Positions 15,800-24,714 of a stretch of 64,000 nucleotides of DNA are shown piece after piece. The DNA is from Nocardia niwae NBRC 108934 = DSM 45340 (GTDB taxonomy: Bacteria; Actinomycetota; Actinomycetes; Mycobacteriales; Mycobacteriaceae): contig NZ_BDCK01000045.1 of the NCBI RefSeq assembly GCF_001613465.1, forward strand, positions 23,685 to 87,684, read 5' to 3'. The notes under the pieces are model-generated. The model saw only the letters and a list, made by a program, of their open reading frames with translations, ran no database searches and was not told where the DNA came from. Every line of letters starts with the position of its first letter. Position 1 is the first letter of the stretch. The position numbers were made by a program, and so were the translations under genes.

Positions 15800-17044
15800 T
15801 TAGATGCCGGAATAGATGCGGACGTCGTTCCAACTGTTGGAGTTGTTCGACGAGGCGCGTTCTACTCGAAGGCCCGCATATGAGTTGGTGGCGGGGACGA
15901 CGCCGTGAATGTTCCCGGCATACAAGATGGGGGTGCCGTTTTTTTCGAGCCACCCGATTCCGTCGTGAACGGAGAACGCCAGCACATCGCCGCTGGTGAC
16001 GGTGACACCGCTGGTCACGGAGTCGAAATCCGTGAAAGTAGGCGGGTTGCCCGACAGGGCCGACGAGAAGCGACTGAGATATACTTTGTTGCTGAAAATG
16101 TTCGCCGACAGCCCCTGTGTTCCTGCCGCATTGGAGCAGAGAACCAGGCTTGAGTCCGCGTTCCCGTTGGGGCCGATATTGCCGCCAACAGTCGCCTCCA
16201 CGCGCACTTTCCCGCCAGTGATTCCGGTGTCGCGGATGAGGCCCCGGGAACCGTCGGTCGTGCCTGTGGTCGACCACGAGTTGTTTTGGATCGCGGCGTC
16301 TGTCCCGATCTGTGTCCACCCGTTGTCGACAACACCGTCAGAGCGGTTGAAGTCGTCGTAAAAGATGGACGTCCACACCGTTTTCGGTGGTATAGAACTG
16401 GTGCGGTCATAGTGGTCGATCCAACGAATCCAGGCATCACACAACGCACCGTTGAGAAACCGTACGCATCGACGACCAGGCCCGAGCTTGAACGTGGGGC
16501 TGATCATTTTGCTTCCGACATAGATGTTGTTGAGCCAAACTCTGACCCATTCATCGTTTTCGATCCACAGTTTGAGGGTGATGCTGTTACCGAAGTAGCC
16601 GACCGGGCTAGACCAGGCGAAAGGAGTTCCGGTGACGGTCATGACGTTCTCGAACTCGACGTACTGAATCAGGTCTCCGCCGATGGCTGGGGCGTGCATC
16701 AGTCGGATGCCGACGCAGTTGAGGAATGTGCCGCCGATCTTCGACCAGGAGTCCGTGAAGTAGACAGCGAGTGATTGCGCGGCCAAGCCCTCGACAGGGA
16801 ACCACACCTCGTATTCGAGGCCCCAGTTCGGTGTGAATGGCTGGAACTCGTAAGATTCGCCGCCGCCGTTCACGGTGCCGAAGTTCTGCGGGATATGCAG
16901 TTCATGCAGGCTATTGATGTCAGCGACGGTGCCGTCTCCAAGATGCACCCATGGACGCTTTACAGGGTTTTCGATGGCGCGATCAAAACTGTCATACCAT
17001 CCAGCCCAAGCCAGTGGCAGATTGCGTCGAATCAGAAAGCTCAT
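15800..17044 (-). CDS. large minor tail protein with concanavalin/lectin-like domains
   Basis: 414 aa. Two beta-jellyroll-like halves. The N-terminal half (SFLIRRNLPLAWAGWYDSFD... with TLKLWIENDEWVRVWLNNIY) and the C-terminal half (IFYDDFNRSDGVVDNGWTQI... KVRVEATVGGNIGPNGNADS... DVRIYSGI) each resemble LamG/concanavalin A-like carbohydrate-binding domains. It probably contacts the arabinogalactan or mycolate surface. Confidence 0.72.
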   Translation of the reverse strand: MSFLIRRNLPLAWAGWYDSFDRAIENPVKRPWVHLGDGTVADINSLHELHIPQNFGTVNGGGESYEFQPFTPNWGLEYEVWFPVEGLAAQSLAVYFTDSWSKIGGTFLNCVGIRLMHAPAIGGDLIQYVEFENVMTVTGTPFAWSSPVGYFGNSITLKLWIENDEWVRVWLNNIYVGSKMISPTFKLGPGRRCVRFLNGALCDAWIRWIDHYDRTSSIPPKTVWTSIFYDDFNRSDGVVDNGWTQIGTDAAIQNNSWSTTGTTDGSRGLIRDTGITGGKVRVEATVGGNIGPNGNADSSLVLCSNAAGTQGLSANIFSNKVYLSRFSSALSGNPPTFTDFDSVTSGVTVTSGDVLAFSVHDGIGWLEKNGTPILYAGNIHGVVPATNSYAGLRVERASSNNSNSWNDVRIYSGI

Positions 17045-17391
17045 GGGCTTGCAGGGTCAGTGAAAGCCCCGTTTACTGTGCCGCCCTGCGTTGCAGCGAA
17101 ATTCCGCATGCCTGCGATAACATTCCGCATGCGGTTGTATTTCACGCCGACCGGCGAGGGGTCCGCCGGGTCCGTGTAGGTGTATTTCCAGGTCGCCTTG
17201 TTCGCATCCATCACCGCGATAGCAGCGTCAAGAATCGGCAGCGCGTCAGCGGCGGCCGTCATATCGAACATTCCGTCCAACGTTGATACACCGAAAGCAG
17301 CGCGATACAAGTTACCGTTATACGGCTCCTGAACGGCCACGACCTGAACGTAGGTGCCAGTGCTGGACACTTGCTCGAAGATTTGCGTCAC
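17041..17391 (-). CDS. minor tail-associated protein (tandem paralogue A)
   Basis: 116 aa. The core LDGMFDMTAAADALPILDAA parallels LDGLFDMTPADHAIPVFDAA of the preceding gene, and both end in a G-GT-(V/I)-x-GA phrase near the C-terminus. Helical with a small N-terminal beta part. Overlaps its neighbours by 4 bases on both sides. Confidence 0.65.
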   Translation of the reverse strand: MTQIFEQVSSTGTYVQVVAVQEPYNGNLYRAAFGVSTLDGMFDMTAAADALPILDAAIAVMDANKATWKYTYTDPADPSPVGVKYNRMRNVIAGMRNFAATQGGTVNGAFTDPASP

Positions 17392-17720
17392 TGCATTACC
17401 TCCTCTTGTTCGACAGCGCCGGAAATAGTGCCTCCGTTGTGCGCGAGGAACGTGCGAATGCCGATGAGCGCTTTCCGGTTTCCGCGCAATCCGATCGGGT
17501 CGTCGGCGGCAACAAGGGGCCGCAGAGACTCCGGGGCATCGTTGAAGCGTGCGATAGCTGCGTCAAAAACCGGTATGGCGTGGTCTGCCGGGGTCATATC
17601 GAACAATCCGTCGAGCGAGTCGACTTGAAAGGCGGCACACCACAATGCGTCACGATTCGCCTGGATAACGGGGGTAGAGACGTAAGTCCCACCCGCAGCA
17701 ATGCATTCGAATACCCTCAC
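17388..17720 (-). CDS. minor tail-associated protein (tandem paralogue B)
   Basis: 110 aa from GTG 17720, chosen because TGGAGGG lies five bases upstream; an in-frame GTG at 17753 would overlap the previous gene. Shares its layout with the downstream paralogue. Function unknown; position between tail-tip genes suggests a virion component. Confidence 0.65.
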   Translation of the reverse strand: MRVFECIAAGGTYVSTPVIQANRDALWCAAFQVDSLDGLFDMTPADHAIPVFDAAIARFNDAPESLRPLVAADDPIGLRGNRKALIGIRTFLAHNGGTISGAVEQEEVMQ

Positions 17721-17721
17721 G

Positions 17722-18390
17722 TCACCCTCCAGCGGGGATGAACACACCCGCAACCGCTATTTGCAATACTTGAGGCGCGATCGACCCAGTCACCGATGTG
17801 ACCGAGTAATAGAAGCGCTCTTTGTCCAGAACTGGTTCCGACAGCAGCGGAACGTTTCGGCGCGTCTCATTAGCGCCCATCACTGTTGAGGTGACCGTGG
17901 TCCACGCCGTGCCTGTGGCGTTCCATTTGCGGGTCTCCACAGTCATCCCATTCGGTTGCGTCAACAGCGCGATATGGATGTCGGTGAGAATCGCCTCTTG
18001 GTCGTCCGGCACGTTCAGAACCGGGCCAAGCAGAAGCTCATTGACGCCCAACACGACGCCAGCGGACGCAACGACGCACTCGATGATCCAGAAAGACGCG
18101 TTCTCGTACGCCTTGTCGGCGAGGTCTTCGGCGTTGGCAGCAGCATTCGCTGCCGCCTGCGCCGTCGTCACCGCCGAGTCAGCTGAGCCGTGCGCTTCCA
18201 GCGCCAGCGCATAGTTTCCGTCAATCCGCTGGACGACATTCGTCGTGTGAGTGTTCTGCGCCGACTCGTAGGACACCCTCACGCCCTGCGTCAAAGCGGT
18301 CTGCGTGTCCTCCGCGGTAGCGTTCTGCAACGCCGCGAACGTGCCCGGTACCTGTGACCCATTAGGTGTGGGCTGATTAGGGGCAGTCAC
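17722..18390 (-). CDS. minor tail protein
   Basis: 222 aa. N-terminal helical region rich in Ala (DSAVTTAQAAANAAANAEDL), then a beta-rich C-terminal half (VLGVNELLLGPVLNVPDDQE, HIALLTQPNGMTVETRKW, IAPQVLQIAVAGVFIPAGG). Overall like a short trimeric fibre with coiled-coil stalk and beta tip. Confidence 0.65.
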   Translation of the reverse strand: MTAPNQPTPNGSQVPGTFAALQNATAEDTQTALTQGVRVSYESAQNTHTTNVVQRIDGNYALALEAHGSADSAVTTAQAAANAAANAEDLADKAYENASFWIIECVVASAGVVLGVNELLLGPVLNVPDDQEAILTDIHIALLTQPNGMTVETRKWNATGTAWTTVTSTVMGANETRRNVPLLSEPVLDKERFYYSVTSVTGSIAPQVLQIAVAGVFIPAGG

Positions 18391-18463
18391 CAGACATCAC
18401 CCCCAATATTTCGGTTTGACCAGGTGGAACACGCACAGCAGGTGAGCCACGTACGATGTGGGT

Positions 18464-18691
18464 ATGGCAGAGGACGACCCCCCGGACGCCGACGAGGTCA
18501 TGATTTGGAACCGGCTAAGCGGTCAAAGCGTCGGTTTCACGCTCCCCCGCCAATACGATGAACTGATCGCCTGGTTGGAGCGGCATCACGACCGGCGAAC
18601 CTCCCCCACCGACTACGCGCGCCAACAAGGGTGGCTACCGCCGTCGAAGCCGTCCCGGCTACGCGTATTCCTCGCGAAACTGCGCGGCTAA
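18464..18691 (+). CDS. small basic protein encoded against the late operon
   Basis: 75 aa from ATG 18464. TACGAT seven bases upstream would fit a leaderless transcript. The frame is helical and Arg-rich (YDELIAWLERHHDRRTSP, KPSRLRVFLAKLRG). It lies in the only gap of this part of the leftward operon and its stop overlaps the neighbouring stop by 4 bases. A small regulator is possible; chance frame not excluded. Confidence 0.45.
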   Translation: MAEDDPPDADEVMIWNRLSGQSVGFTLPRQYDELIAWLERHHDRRTSPTDYARQQGWLPPSKPSRLRVFLAKLRG

Positions 18692-18987
18692 ACCCACAGT
18701 TCAGGCGGGTTCGGGATATCGGTGTCCCCCAACCGGTTGAGCCGCTGGATCACCATCGCGTCCCACCGCTGATGCTCATACAGTGCCGACTTGAACTGCC
18801 GCAGCTCGTTCTTCGCCTCAGCAAGATCCTGCTGCATGGCCTCGACCTGCTTGATAGAAACCTCAGACAAGGCAGCCGTCGCGTCGATCTTGACCTTCCG
18901 CCGCCCCATCACCCCATTGATGATTGCCGTTGCCGCACTGGAACCAGTCAGCAGCACCAGCATTTCGAAAAGTTGTTGCGCGCTCAT
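18688..18987 (-). CDS. small membrane-anchored coiled-coil protein in lysis cassette
   Basis: 99 aa. One N-terminal hydrophobic segment (LFEMLVLLTGSSAATAIING) then a long charged coiled coil (EVSIKQVEAMQQDLAEAKNEL). This layout fits a holin partner or spanin-like protein. It is the last of four genes running endolysin, holin, 4-TM protein, this. Confidence 0.6.
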   Translation of the reverse strand: MSAQQLFEMLVLLTGSSAATAIINGVMGRRKVKIDATAALSEVSIKQVEAMQQDLAEAKNELRQFKSALYEHQRWDAMVIQRLNRLGDTDIPNPPELWV

Positions 18988-18988
18988 C

Positions 18989-19390
18989 TCACCGCCTTGG
19001 TAGCTTTCGAATCACACGGCGAAGTTCTTTCCACCGGAACGCGAAAGCCACCACCACGGCAAACGTGAGAGACGCGGGGAGGACCGCATTCAAGCCACCG
19101 AAAATTAGTTGCGCGCACCCATACAGCACCAGCGACATCGCAGCAGTCACCAAACCGACCGACTCGACGAACAAGCCGTTGATCGTGTTCTTGATGACAA
19201 TGCCCCACAACGCGACAATCGCCCCAAAGGTCATCAACCCCAGCCAAGCCACATGCAGCCACGACGGCATCAACGCCGCAATGGATCCTGGAACAGCACG
19301 CGTAACCAGCTGTGTGATTCCACTGACGATAAGCAGGAGCAGGAACACCAGCTCGAACGGCTCACGTCTGTGCAGTAGAAACTTCTCCAT
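18989..19390 (-). CDS. four-TM membrane protein of lysis cassette (holin-like)
   Basis: 133 aa with hydrophobic segments ELVFLLLLIVSGITQLV, LHVAWLGLMTFGAIVALWGI, LVTAAMSLVLYGCAQLIFG and ASLTFAVVVAFAFRW, and a basic C-terminus. Adjacent to the other lysis genes, so a second holin/antiholin is likely. Confidence 0.65.
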   Translation of the reverse strand: MEKFLLHRREPFELVFLLLLIVSGITQLVTRAVPGSIAALMPSWLHVAWLGLMTFGAIVALWGIVIKNTINGLFVESVGLVTAAMSLVLYGCAQLIFGGLNAVLPASLTFAVVVAFAFRWKELRRVIRKLPRR

Positions 19391-19441
19391 GTCACGACCT
19401 CCGAGCGGGGCCGACCCGTGACGTGGTCGGCCCCAACCAGA

Positions 19442-19783
19442 TCAGTCGTCAGTTGGAGTCTTCGCCGCGGCGACACCGAGGCCGAGCAGTGACACCACCA
19501 GCGTGGTCAGGGTCGCGGCCTGGTTCTCCGCAAAAACCCCGTAGTAAACGAGGACGGCCTGCGCGGGGATCAGAAGGTTGTACAGCCAGGTCCGCCACGT
19601 CGCGGTGCTGTTCGCGCCAGCGAGGCCGAAGCCCAAAGCGGCAGCGATGGCGGCGACCCACACTGCGGCGGACTCGCCGCTGAGCACGCCGAACGCGACA
19701 AGCGCGGTCTGCAACGGTACGAGCGCGGCGTAGATGCGGCCACGCACTACAGCGGTGACGTCGCGGATGGAATCAAAAGTCAT
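19442..19783 (-). CDS. holin
   Basis: 113 aa with about three to four TM segments (AALVPLQTALVAFGVLSG, AAVWVAAIAAALGFGLAG, LLIPAQAVLVYYGVF, ATLTTLVVSLLGLGVAAA) and a short acidic tail. Directly after the endolysin, it is the best holin candidate: forming inner-membrane lesions that release or activate the amidase. Confidence 0.75.
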   Translation of the reverse strand: MTFDSIRDVTAVVRGRIYAALVPLQTALVAFGVLSGESAAVWVAAIAAALGFGLAGANSTATWRTWLYNLLIPAQAVLVYYGVFAENQAATLTTLVVSLLGLGVAAAKTPTDD

Positions 19784-19804
19784 AGGAACGCTCCTATTTG
19801 AGGG

Positions 19805-20872
19805 TTAGCCCTGTGCGTCAGGCACAGGAGTGTCGGCGCCGTCGACGGTCAACGTGCCGAGAGTCTGCTTCGGGGTCCAGAAGATGCGCCCGTGTTCGAA
19901 CTCCTGATAGGAGCCGGTATCGAACGGGACCTCATCGGAAATCGGCCACCCGTACGGCCCGCCTTCGTAGCCCGAGCGGTTCCAGCGGTTGCGGATCTCG
20001 CCATGCACCCATGCGCCCGGCTGCCCGTAACGCCGGTAGATGGCGCCGCCTTCGAAGCCCTGGACGTCGCCCACGGGCTTGCCATCTGCGCCATTCAGCA
20101 CGGTGTGGTCTCCCACCGGGTAGCCGAGTGGACCTGCTTCCCAACCGCGTTCGGCGTAAGCCTCAAACACGTTGGTGGGGATTGCGTGTGCGCCCGTGCG
20201 CGGATGCCAGTAGATGTGCCCGTGCTCGAATTCGGCGCGTCGGCCCTCGCCATCGGGGGTTGGGATTTCGCCGTCATGCAGCCGTTTGCCCAGCCACGTC
20301 GCGCGTGCGGCTTCCTGGTCGATCATGTTGACGACCGGGGCCGCCAATTCGCCGCCGTCGTATTCGCGCACATAGGCGGCGAACACGTCCCAGGGGAAGT
20401 TCCAGCCGACGTCCGTGTGGTCGCCAATGCCCAAGCATTCGGTGACGTATTTGTGGTCGGAGATGCCCTCGGCACGCCAGTAGTCCGGGACGATGACGTC
20501 GGTGGAGAACCCGTACTTGTGGGCGTCCTGCACCGCGAGGTAGGCGGCGATCCGAAGGTCGTTGTCCCGCTCCAGCCACTGTGCGCGGGAGAACGAGGAC
20601 CGCGAGCCGGCGAAACACAGGTTGATGGTGTAGCTGTTCGCGTCCAGGACGCTCCAACTCGCGTAGTCGGTGTCGACCACATCCACGAGCACGCCGTCCC
20701 GCAACGTGTAGTGATAGGAGACGCCGTTGGCCGAGTTGTTCAGGTAGGCGGCGAGCGATTCTGCGGTGCCGTTGCCTTCCTGCGTGTGCAGCAGGAAGTT
20801 GACGACGCGCGCCCCCCACCGGTTCGAGCGAGACCCGCCCAGCCGATTGACTTCTGTGTACTGCGGAGCCAT
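19805..20872 (-). CDS. lysA: endolysin: N-acetylmuramoyl-L-alanine amidase with LGFP repeats
   Basis: 355 aa. Residues about 20-185 are an Amidase_2/PGRP-type domain with zinc-ligand histidines in FLLHTQEG, SYHYTLRDG and the GDHTDVGWNFPW segment. Residues about 215-330 hold LGFP-type repeats (GWEAGPLGYPVGDH, FEGGAIYRRYG, GYEGGPYGWPISDE, FEHGRIFW), which anchor proteins to mycolylarabinogalactan walls. It cleaves the MurNAc-L-Ala bond of host peptidoglycan. The LGFP part strongly implies a mycolic-acid host. The start overlaps the upstream gene's stop (TGATG). Confidence 0.92.
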   Translation of the reverse strand: MAPQYTEVNRLGGSRSNRWGARVVNFLLHTQEGNGTAESLAAYLNNSANGVSYHYTLRDGVLVDVVDTDYASWSVLDANSYTINLCFAGSRSSFSRAQWLERDNDLRIAAYLAVQDAHKYGFSTDVIVPDYWRAEGISDHKYVTECLGIGDHTDVGWNFPWDVFAAYVREYDGGELAAPVVNMIDQEAARATWLGKRLHDGEIPTPDGEGRRAEFEHGHIYWHPRTGAHAIPTNVFEAYAERGWEAGPLGYPVGDHTVLNGADGKPVGDVQGFEGGAIYRRYGQPGAWVHGEIRNRWNRSGYEGGPYGWPISDEVPFDTGSYQEFEHGRIFWTPKQTLGTLTVDGADTPVPDAQG

Positions 20873-21564
20873 CAGGCACCCACCTCCGGGTACTTGGAAA
20901 GAATGGTCTTGCGCGGCTTGCGGGAGAGGTGGCGTTCGACCATCAGCACTCGTTCGCGCTCTGCCTCGTCGACGGCTTCCAGGTACTCCAGAACCTCGTC
21001 GACGGTGTGTAGGCAGGGGTTCCAGCCCGGATCGCGGACAGGGACGTTGCTTACAGACGCGCCATCACTCGTGACCGGCCCCGTCTTCAGCGGACGCCCC
21101 TCCCCTGTGATCCCGTCTACGATCTGCGAGTTCGACGGAGTCACGTCCGGGCCGAACCCGAGAGCTTCAGCCAACTGTCGGCGAGTGTCCTGCGGCAGCG
21201 ACTCGACGAACTCTTTAATGTCGAACTTGCTGCGGTCCGGGGCGTCGATCGGCTCCCACACCCCAGGGCTCGTCAGCCAGTGCGGGTCGGTATTCCGCGG
21301 CTGCTGATACTTGATGACCTGCTTCGCGGGTATCACCGAACCCGGAGGGCGTGCGCCGCAGTCCCATTGACGCCCGGACACTTCCTTCAGGTATTCGATC
21401 GGGAAGGGCAGCGGTGCCCCGTTCATTCCGGGCAGCCCCGAGTACATCCACAGGAATGCCTCTTCGCGGCAGTTGGGGTTGCAACGCTCCTGTGTGGGGA
21501 ATTCGCCTGGTTTCAGCCACGGCGACGTGTCTACCTGCGGGACACGCGAGGACTTCTTCGACAC
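20872..21564 (-). CDS. minor tail protein
   Basis: 230 aa from GTG 21564 with AGGAGAACAG upstream. A Cys/aromatic N-terminus (NPNCREEAFLWMYSGLPGMN) is followed by helical and disordered segments (FDIKEFVESLPQDTRRQL; VDEVLEYLEAVDEAERERVL). It lies between the intein-bearing tail protein and the endolysin; probably a virion tip component. Confidence 0.65.
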   Translation of the reverse strand: MSKKSSRVPQVDTSPWLKPGEFPTQERCNPNCREEAFLWMYSGLPGMNGAPLPFPIEYLKEVSGRQWDCGARPPGSVIPAKQVIKYQQPRNTDPHWLTSPGVWEPIDAPDRSKFDIKEFVESLPQDTRRQLAEALGFGPDVTPSNSQIVDGITGEGRPLKTGPVTSDGASVSNVPVRDPGWNPCLHTVDEVLEYLEAVDEAERERVLMVERHLSRKPRKTILSKYPEVGA

Positions 21565-21577
21565 CTGTTCTCCTGGC

Positions 21578-23785
21578 TTAGCGGCCGTGGACAGCGAGTT
21601 GCTGCACCAGCGATCCGAGTTCAGCGATCTGCGCAAGCGCGCGTTGGCCGCGGTCTTTGTTCTTTTCCTTCTCGCCGATCACGGGCACCCATTCGGGTGG
21701 GGACTCGCGGTCCCAGGCGAGGGTGAGTTCGCGGACGCGGTCGACGTAGATCGTGTGGTCGTCGACGTACAGGACTGTTGGGCCGTTGCCGACCACCTGC
21801 GTGCCGATGACCTGGGCGCCGATCCGGTCACCGATGAAGAAGTGACCTTTACCGTTGTCGCCGATGAACCACGGTGCGCCGTCACGGATGTTGATTTCAT
21901 GCGAGAACCACGACCGTGTCTCGTGCAGCGATTTGCGGATCGACAGCAGCATTTCGAGTGTGTATGCCCGGTCTGAACCGGACGCCAATACTTCGAACGG
22001 TGCAGCCCAGCCGCCGTTGGTTTTTCGGCTGGTGCTCTCGATGCTGGCCCAGGCGGCGATTGTGTCCCAGTAGAAAATTTGGGCGACCGCATCCAAGGCG
22101 CCGCCGATAGGCGGGATAACGATCGCAGCGGCCAGGAGATCGCCTGCTGTATTATGCGAAAAAATTCTCTCGGCCGAATAGTTGACCCAACCGGGCACCC
22201 GCATGTCGTAAAAGTCCCGGACGCCTACTGATTCAACGGAGATAAGCCGAGAATAGGAAACAGCGTTCCCGTCCTCGACTCCGATCCATGCCTCGTCCGG
22301 AATGTCTTCGGATGGCTGCTCGTTGACAGACTCGCGCGACGCGAGATCCGCAGAAGCGACCTCGGTCCCTATCGGCGCATCGCCAGCATATGTCCAACCG
22401 TCACGCGTCAACCAGCGATGCCTTGCGGTCGCTGTAAGAGCGCATCCATTTGCGAGGGTGTACCTGAATAGCTCGGCACGCCCCTTCTTGAACGCAAACT
22501 GCGCCGTAGCAGCAACTCGTTCGCCTGAAGGTGTAACCGACCAGATCCGGAACGGCCCGCCACGCTTGGCGAGGACGTCGATACGTTCTCCGCCGTCAGG
22601 TCCGTCGATGACGGTATCCCCCGAGACGCATTGGATCGCTGCGGATATCAACTCGTTCACGAATGGGAACGAGTGCCCTCCGGCTACGATTTGTCGCGCG
22701 GTCGAGGGGGTGAAGGTGAATTTACTGGATTCGATACCAGTTTCTTCGCCTTCAAGGTAGATCACGTAGGGGCAGGTTTTGTCTGTGAGCCGCAGCCCCG
22801 GAACCATGTACGAGTCCGGGACGGTAGGCGAGACAACGTCTTCCTCGAATGCGTCGACGAAGTCCTCGGCGAACTGAGCGAACGTGCGCCGCAAACCGAG
22901 GAACGGGTCACCGCCATTGCTGGTGTCGGTGTAGTACCCGGATTTGTCGACGATGTCGACGACAAGGCAGCCATTCCGGAGGGTTTGCCCCTCGATGGGC
23001 TGCTCGTCCTCGCCCGCAATGAATCGACGTACCTGGATAGATAGTTGGGCGTCTTCCAGGATGTCTTTCGCCATGTCCACCCAGCGTTTGAAACGCGAGT
23101 TGGGGACAGACCAGATCGTGCCCGCGTTCAGGTCATCCATGAACGTCGTCGGTTTGATCGCGACGGGCCAATTCGACATCATCGTTGCCGGTGCCGAACT
23201 TTGGTCTTGCGGGTCATCCGGGAGCGCGAAATTGCTGGTCGCGTTTTCCCGCATAATTTGCAGAAATAGGGCTGTTTTCAGGCCCCAAATTGAGGGACCG
23301 GCCAGGAAGAAAACGCGCGGAAATTGCACGAAAGCGGGGAGGAAACTATTACACCATACGAGATAGTGTTCCAGCGTGGACATGTCATGCAGCCACCGCA
23401 CAACCAATACCCAGGTGCCGTCTTCTCTTTTTTCAACGGTGTGGTCGTGCAAACGGCCGGACCAGCGGGCACCGTCTTTATCGACGGTGATGAAGACGTG
23501 CAGTTTCTCGCCGCGCGCTACACGCGGCGCAACCTGCCAGATCCATTTAGCAAGCGGATCGTCGAGAGGGATCTCAGTAAGTCCCGGACCCACCTCGTTA
23601 TCGAGCCACGTAAACGATGCTGAATACTCGGTGTCGAGAGTGTCGACCAAATTCCAGTCGCCGGTCCAGATTCGGATCTTCGGCGGTACTAGGCGAGCCC
23701 TGCGGTCTTCTTCCTCAGCGGCGAGGGTCGCTTTCCAGATTTCCTCGCACTGTTCTTTCAGCGAGAGGGTTGAGAGGTCTGTCAT
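21578..23785 (-). CDS. tail protein (Tal/hub-like) interrupted by an in-frame intein
   Basis: 735 aa precursor from ATG 23785 (ATGA overlap with the Dit-like gene). The N-extein (1-385) starts with RIWTGDWNLV and VFITVDKDGARWSGRL, typical of the base-hub protein that follows Dit in actinophages. A 160-residue mini-intein spans residues 386-545. The C-extein (546-735) continues TAGDLLAAAIVIPPIGG to a helical end. Splicing would yield about 575 aa. The mature protein probably closes the tail tube and contacts the host or tape measure. Confidence 0.85.
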   Translation of the reverse strand: MTDLSTLSLKEQCEEIWKATLAAEEEDRRARLVPPKIRIWTGDWNLVDTLDTEYSASFTWLDNEVGPGLTEIPLDDPLAKWIWQVAPRVARGEKLHVFITVDKDGARWSGRLHDHTVEKREDGTWVLVVRWLHDMSTLEHYLVWCNSFLPAFVQFPRVFFLAGPSIWGLKTALFLQIMRENATSNFALPDDPQDQSSAPATMMSNWPVAIKPTTFMDDLNAGTIWSVPNSRFKRWVDMAKDILEDAQLSIQVRRFIAGEDEQPIEGQTLRNGCLVVDIVDKSGYYTDTSNGGDPFLGLRRTFAQFAEDFVDAFEEDVVSPTVPDSYMVPGLRLTDKTCPYVIYLEGEETGIESSKFTFTPSTARQIVAGGHSFPFVNELISAAIQCVSGDTVIDGPDGGERIDVLAKRGGPFRIWSVTPSGERVAATAQFAFKKGRAELFRYTLANGCALTATARHRWLTRDGWTYAGDAPIGTEVASADLASRESVNEQPSEDIPDEAWIGVEDGNAVSYSRLISVESVGVRDFYDMRVPGWVNYSAERIFSHNTAGDLLAAAIVIPPIGGALDAVAQIFYWDTIAAWASIESTSRKTNGGWAAPFEVLASGSDRAYTLEMLLSIRKSLHETRSWFSHEINIRDGAPWFIGDNGKGHFFIGDRIGAQVIGTQVVGNGPTVLYVDDHTIYVDRVRELTLAWDRESPPEWVPVIGEKEKNKDRGQRALAQIAELGSLVQQLAVHGR
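22151..22630 (-). other. mini-intein, 160 residues, no homing endonuclease
   Basis: Begins with Cys (CVSGDTVIDG, block A), has block B with the T-x-x-H core (ALTATARHRWLTRDGW), a block F-like segment (VGVRDFYDMRVPGWVNYSAE) and ends FSHN with Thr as the first C-extein residue. These are the Hint-fold splicing residues: Cys1, block-B His, penultimate His, terminal Asn, +1 Thr. The length leaves no room for a LAGLIDADG or HNH endonuclease. It is inserted after VNELISAAIQ in the tail hub protein. Confidence 0.92.
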
Positions 23786-24711
23786 CGGCCCTCCCATGCG
23801 TGACTCCAGCGCCGCTGGCAGTACACTTCGACCCGGCCGCCGCCCACAGGAGCGCCTTCGACCTTCACAGGCAGGTTGGTTTCCGGGGTCTTCGGCGGGA
23901 CGACATGCTCGAACGAGATGCCGTTCATTCGCGCGGCAAGATTTGTGCCTGCGAAGTCCCTTACTTGGAGCTTGTCCCGGTACAGGGTGATTCGGGCGCC
24001 GCCCTCAACATCGCCGAGCGTTGGCAGGGTGATTTTCCGATTCGGATACTTGCCGCCAGGAACACGGTGGTGTTTCTTTCCCGTCCAGGAGAAGTCCGGC
24101 AGAGTCCATTTACCGCGTGTGACCACCCATTGCAGTCGCATGGGGATGTCGCACGGGTTTGAGATGGTTACGAACCCCTCCGACGTACCCGTAGCGCCGG
24201 TTTCGAAGTAATCGAATGGCGTGTTCTCCCATTTGTCTTCGAAGAAGAACGGTTGGTCGGCGATGACCGCCATCGGCACCTTCGAAGACCGAGTGACATG
24301 AGGGTCGTGTTTCGACTCGAACTCGACCGTGTCGTCTTTCGCCAGCCACAAACTGCGGGTGCCCGAGGTAGGGTAGGTGATCGACATTTTTGTGAGCGTC
24401 GAGTCTGGATCCCACTGATCCGCCTCGTAATCCCACATCGCATTCCAGCGGTCCTGGAGATCTTGCCACTCCTCTGGAGTGTCACCCTTGATCTCGACAC
24501 CGAAGGTAATGCGCCGCTCTTTGTACGTCTTGCCCAGATACGTCGAACCCCGCTGGAACGCACTCGACTTTCGCCGTGTTTGGACGGGTGCGTCGTAGAT
24601 CCCTTTGATGTCTGTCGACAAGAAAAGTTTCTCCGACACACCCGCACCATTGATCACGGCGTGCGAGCCATCGACTCCGAAGATTTCGACGCGGGCAGAT
24701 TCCCGCATCAA
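23782..24711 (-). CDS. distal tail protein (Dit-like)
   Basis: 309 aa, just after the tape measure. It opens with RVEIFGVDGSHAVINGAG and carries IKGIYDAPVQTRRKSSAFQR and YKERRITFGVEIKGDTPEEW, as in siphovirus minor tail proteins that start the tail tip. The C-terminal half is galectin-like beta (MRLQWVVTRGKWTLPDFSW). It forms the hexameric hub joining tube to fibres. Confidence 0.8.
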   Translation of the reverse strand: MMRESARVEIFGVDGSHAVINGAGVSEKLFLSTDIKGIYDAPVQTRRKSSAFQRGSTYLGKTYKERRITFGVEIKGDTPEEWQDLQDRWNAMWDYEADQWDPDSTLTKMSITYPTSGTRSLWLAKDDTVEFESKHDPHVTRSSKVPMAVIADQPFFFEDKWENTPFDYFETGATGTSEGFVTISNPCDIPMRLQWVVTRGKWTLPDFSWTGKKHHRVPGGKYPNRKITLPTLGDVEGGARITLYRDKLQVRDFAGTNLAARMNGISFEHVVPPKTPETNLPVKVEGAPVGGGRVEVYCQRRWSHAWEGR

Positions 24712-24714
24712 CAG

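Noticed and set aside
22151..22630. Homing endonuclease within the intein
   Set aside because: Only 160 residues between splice points, without LAGLIDADG or HNH motifs.
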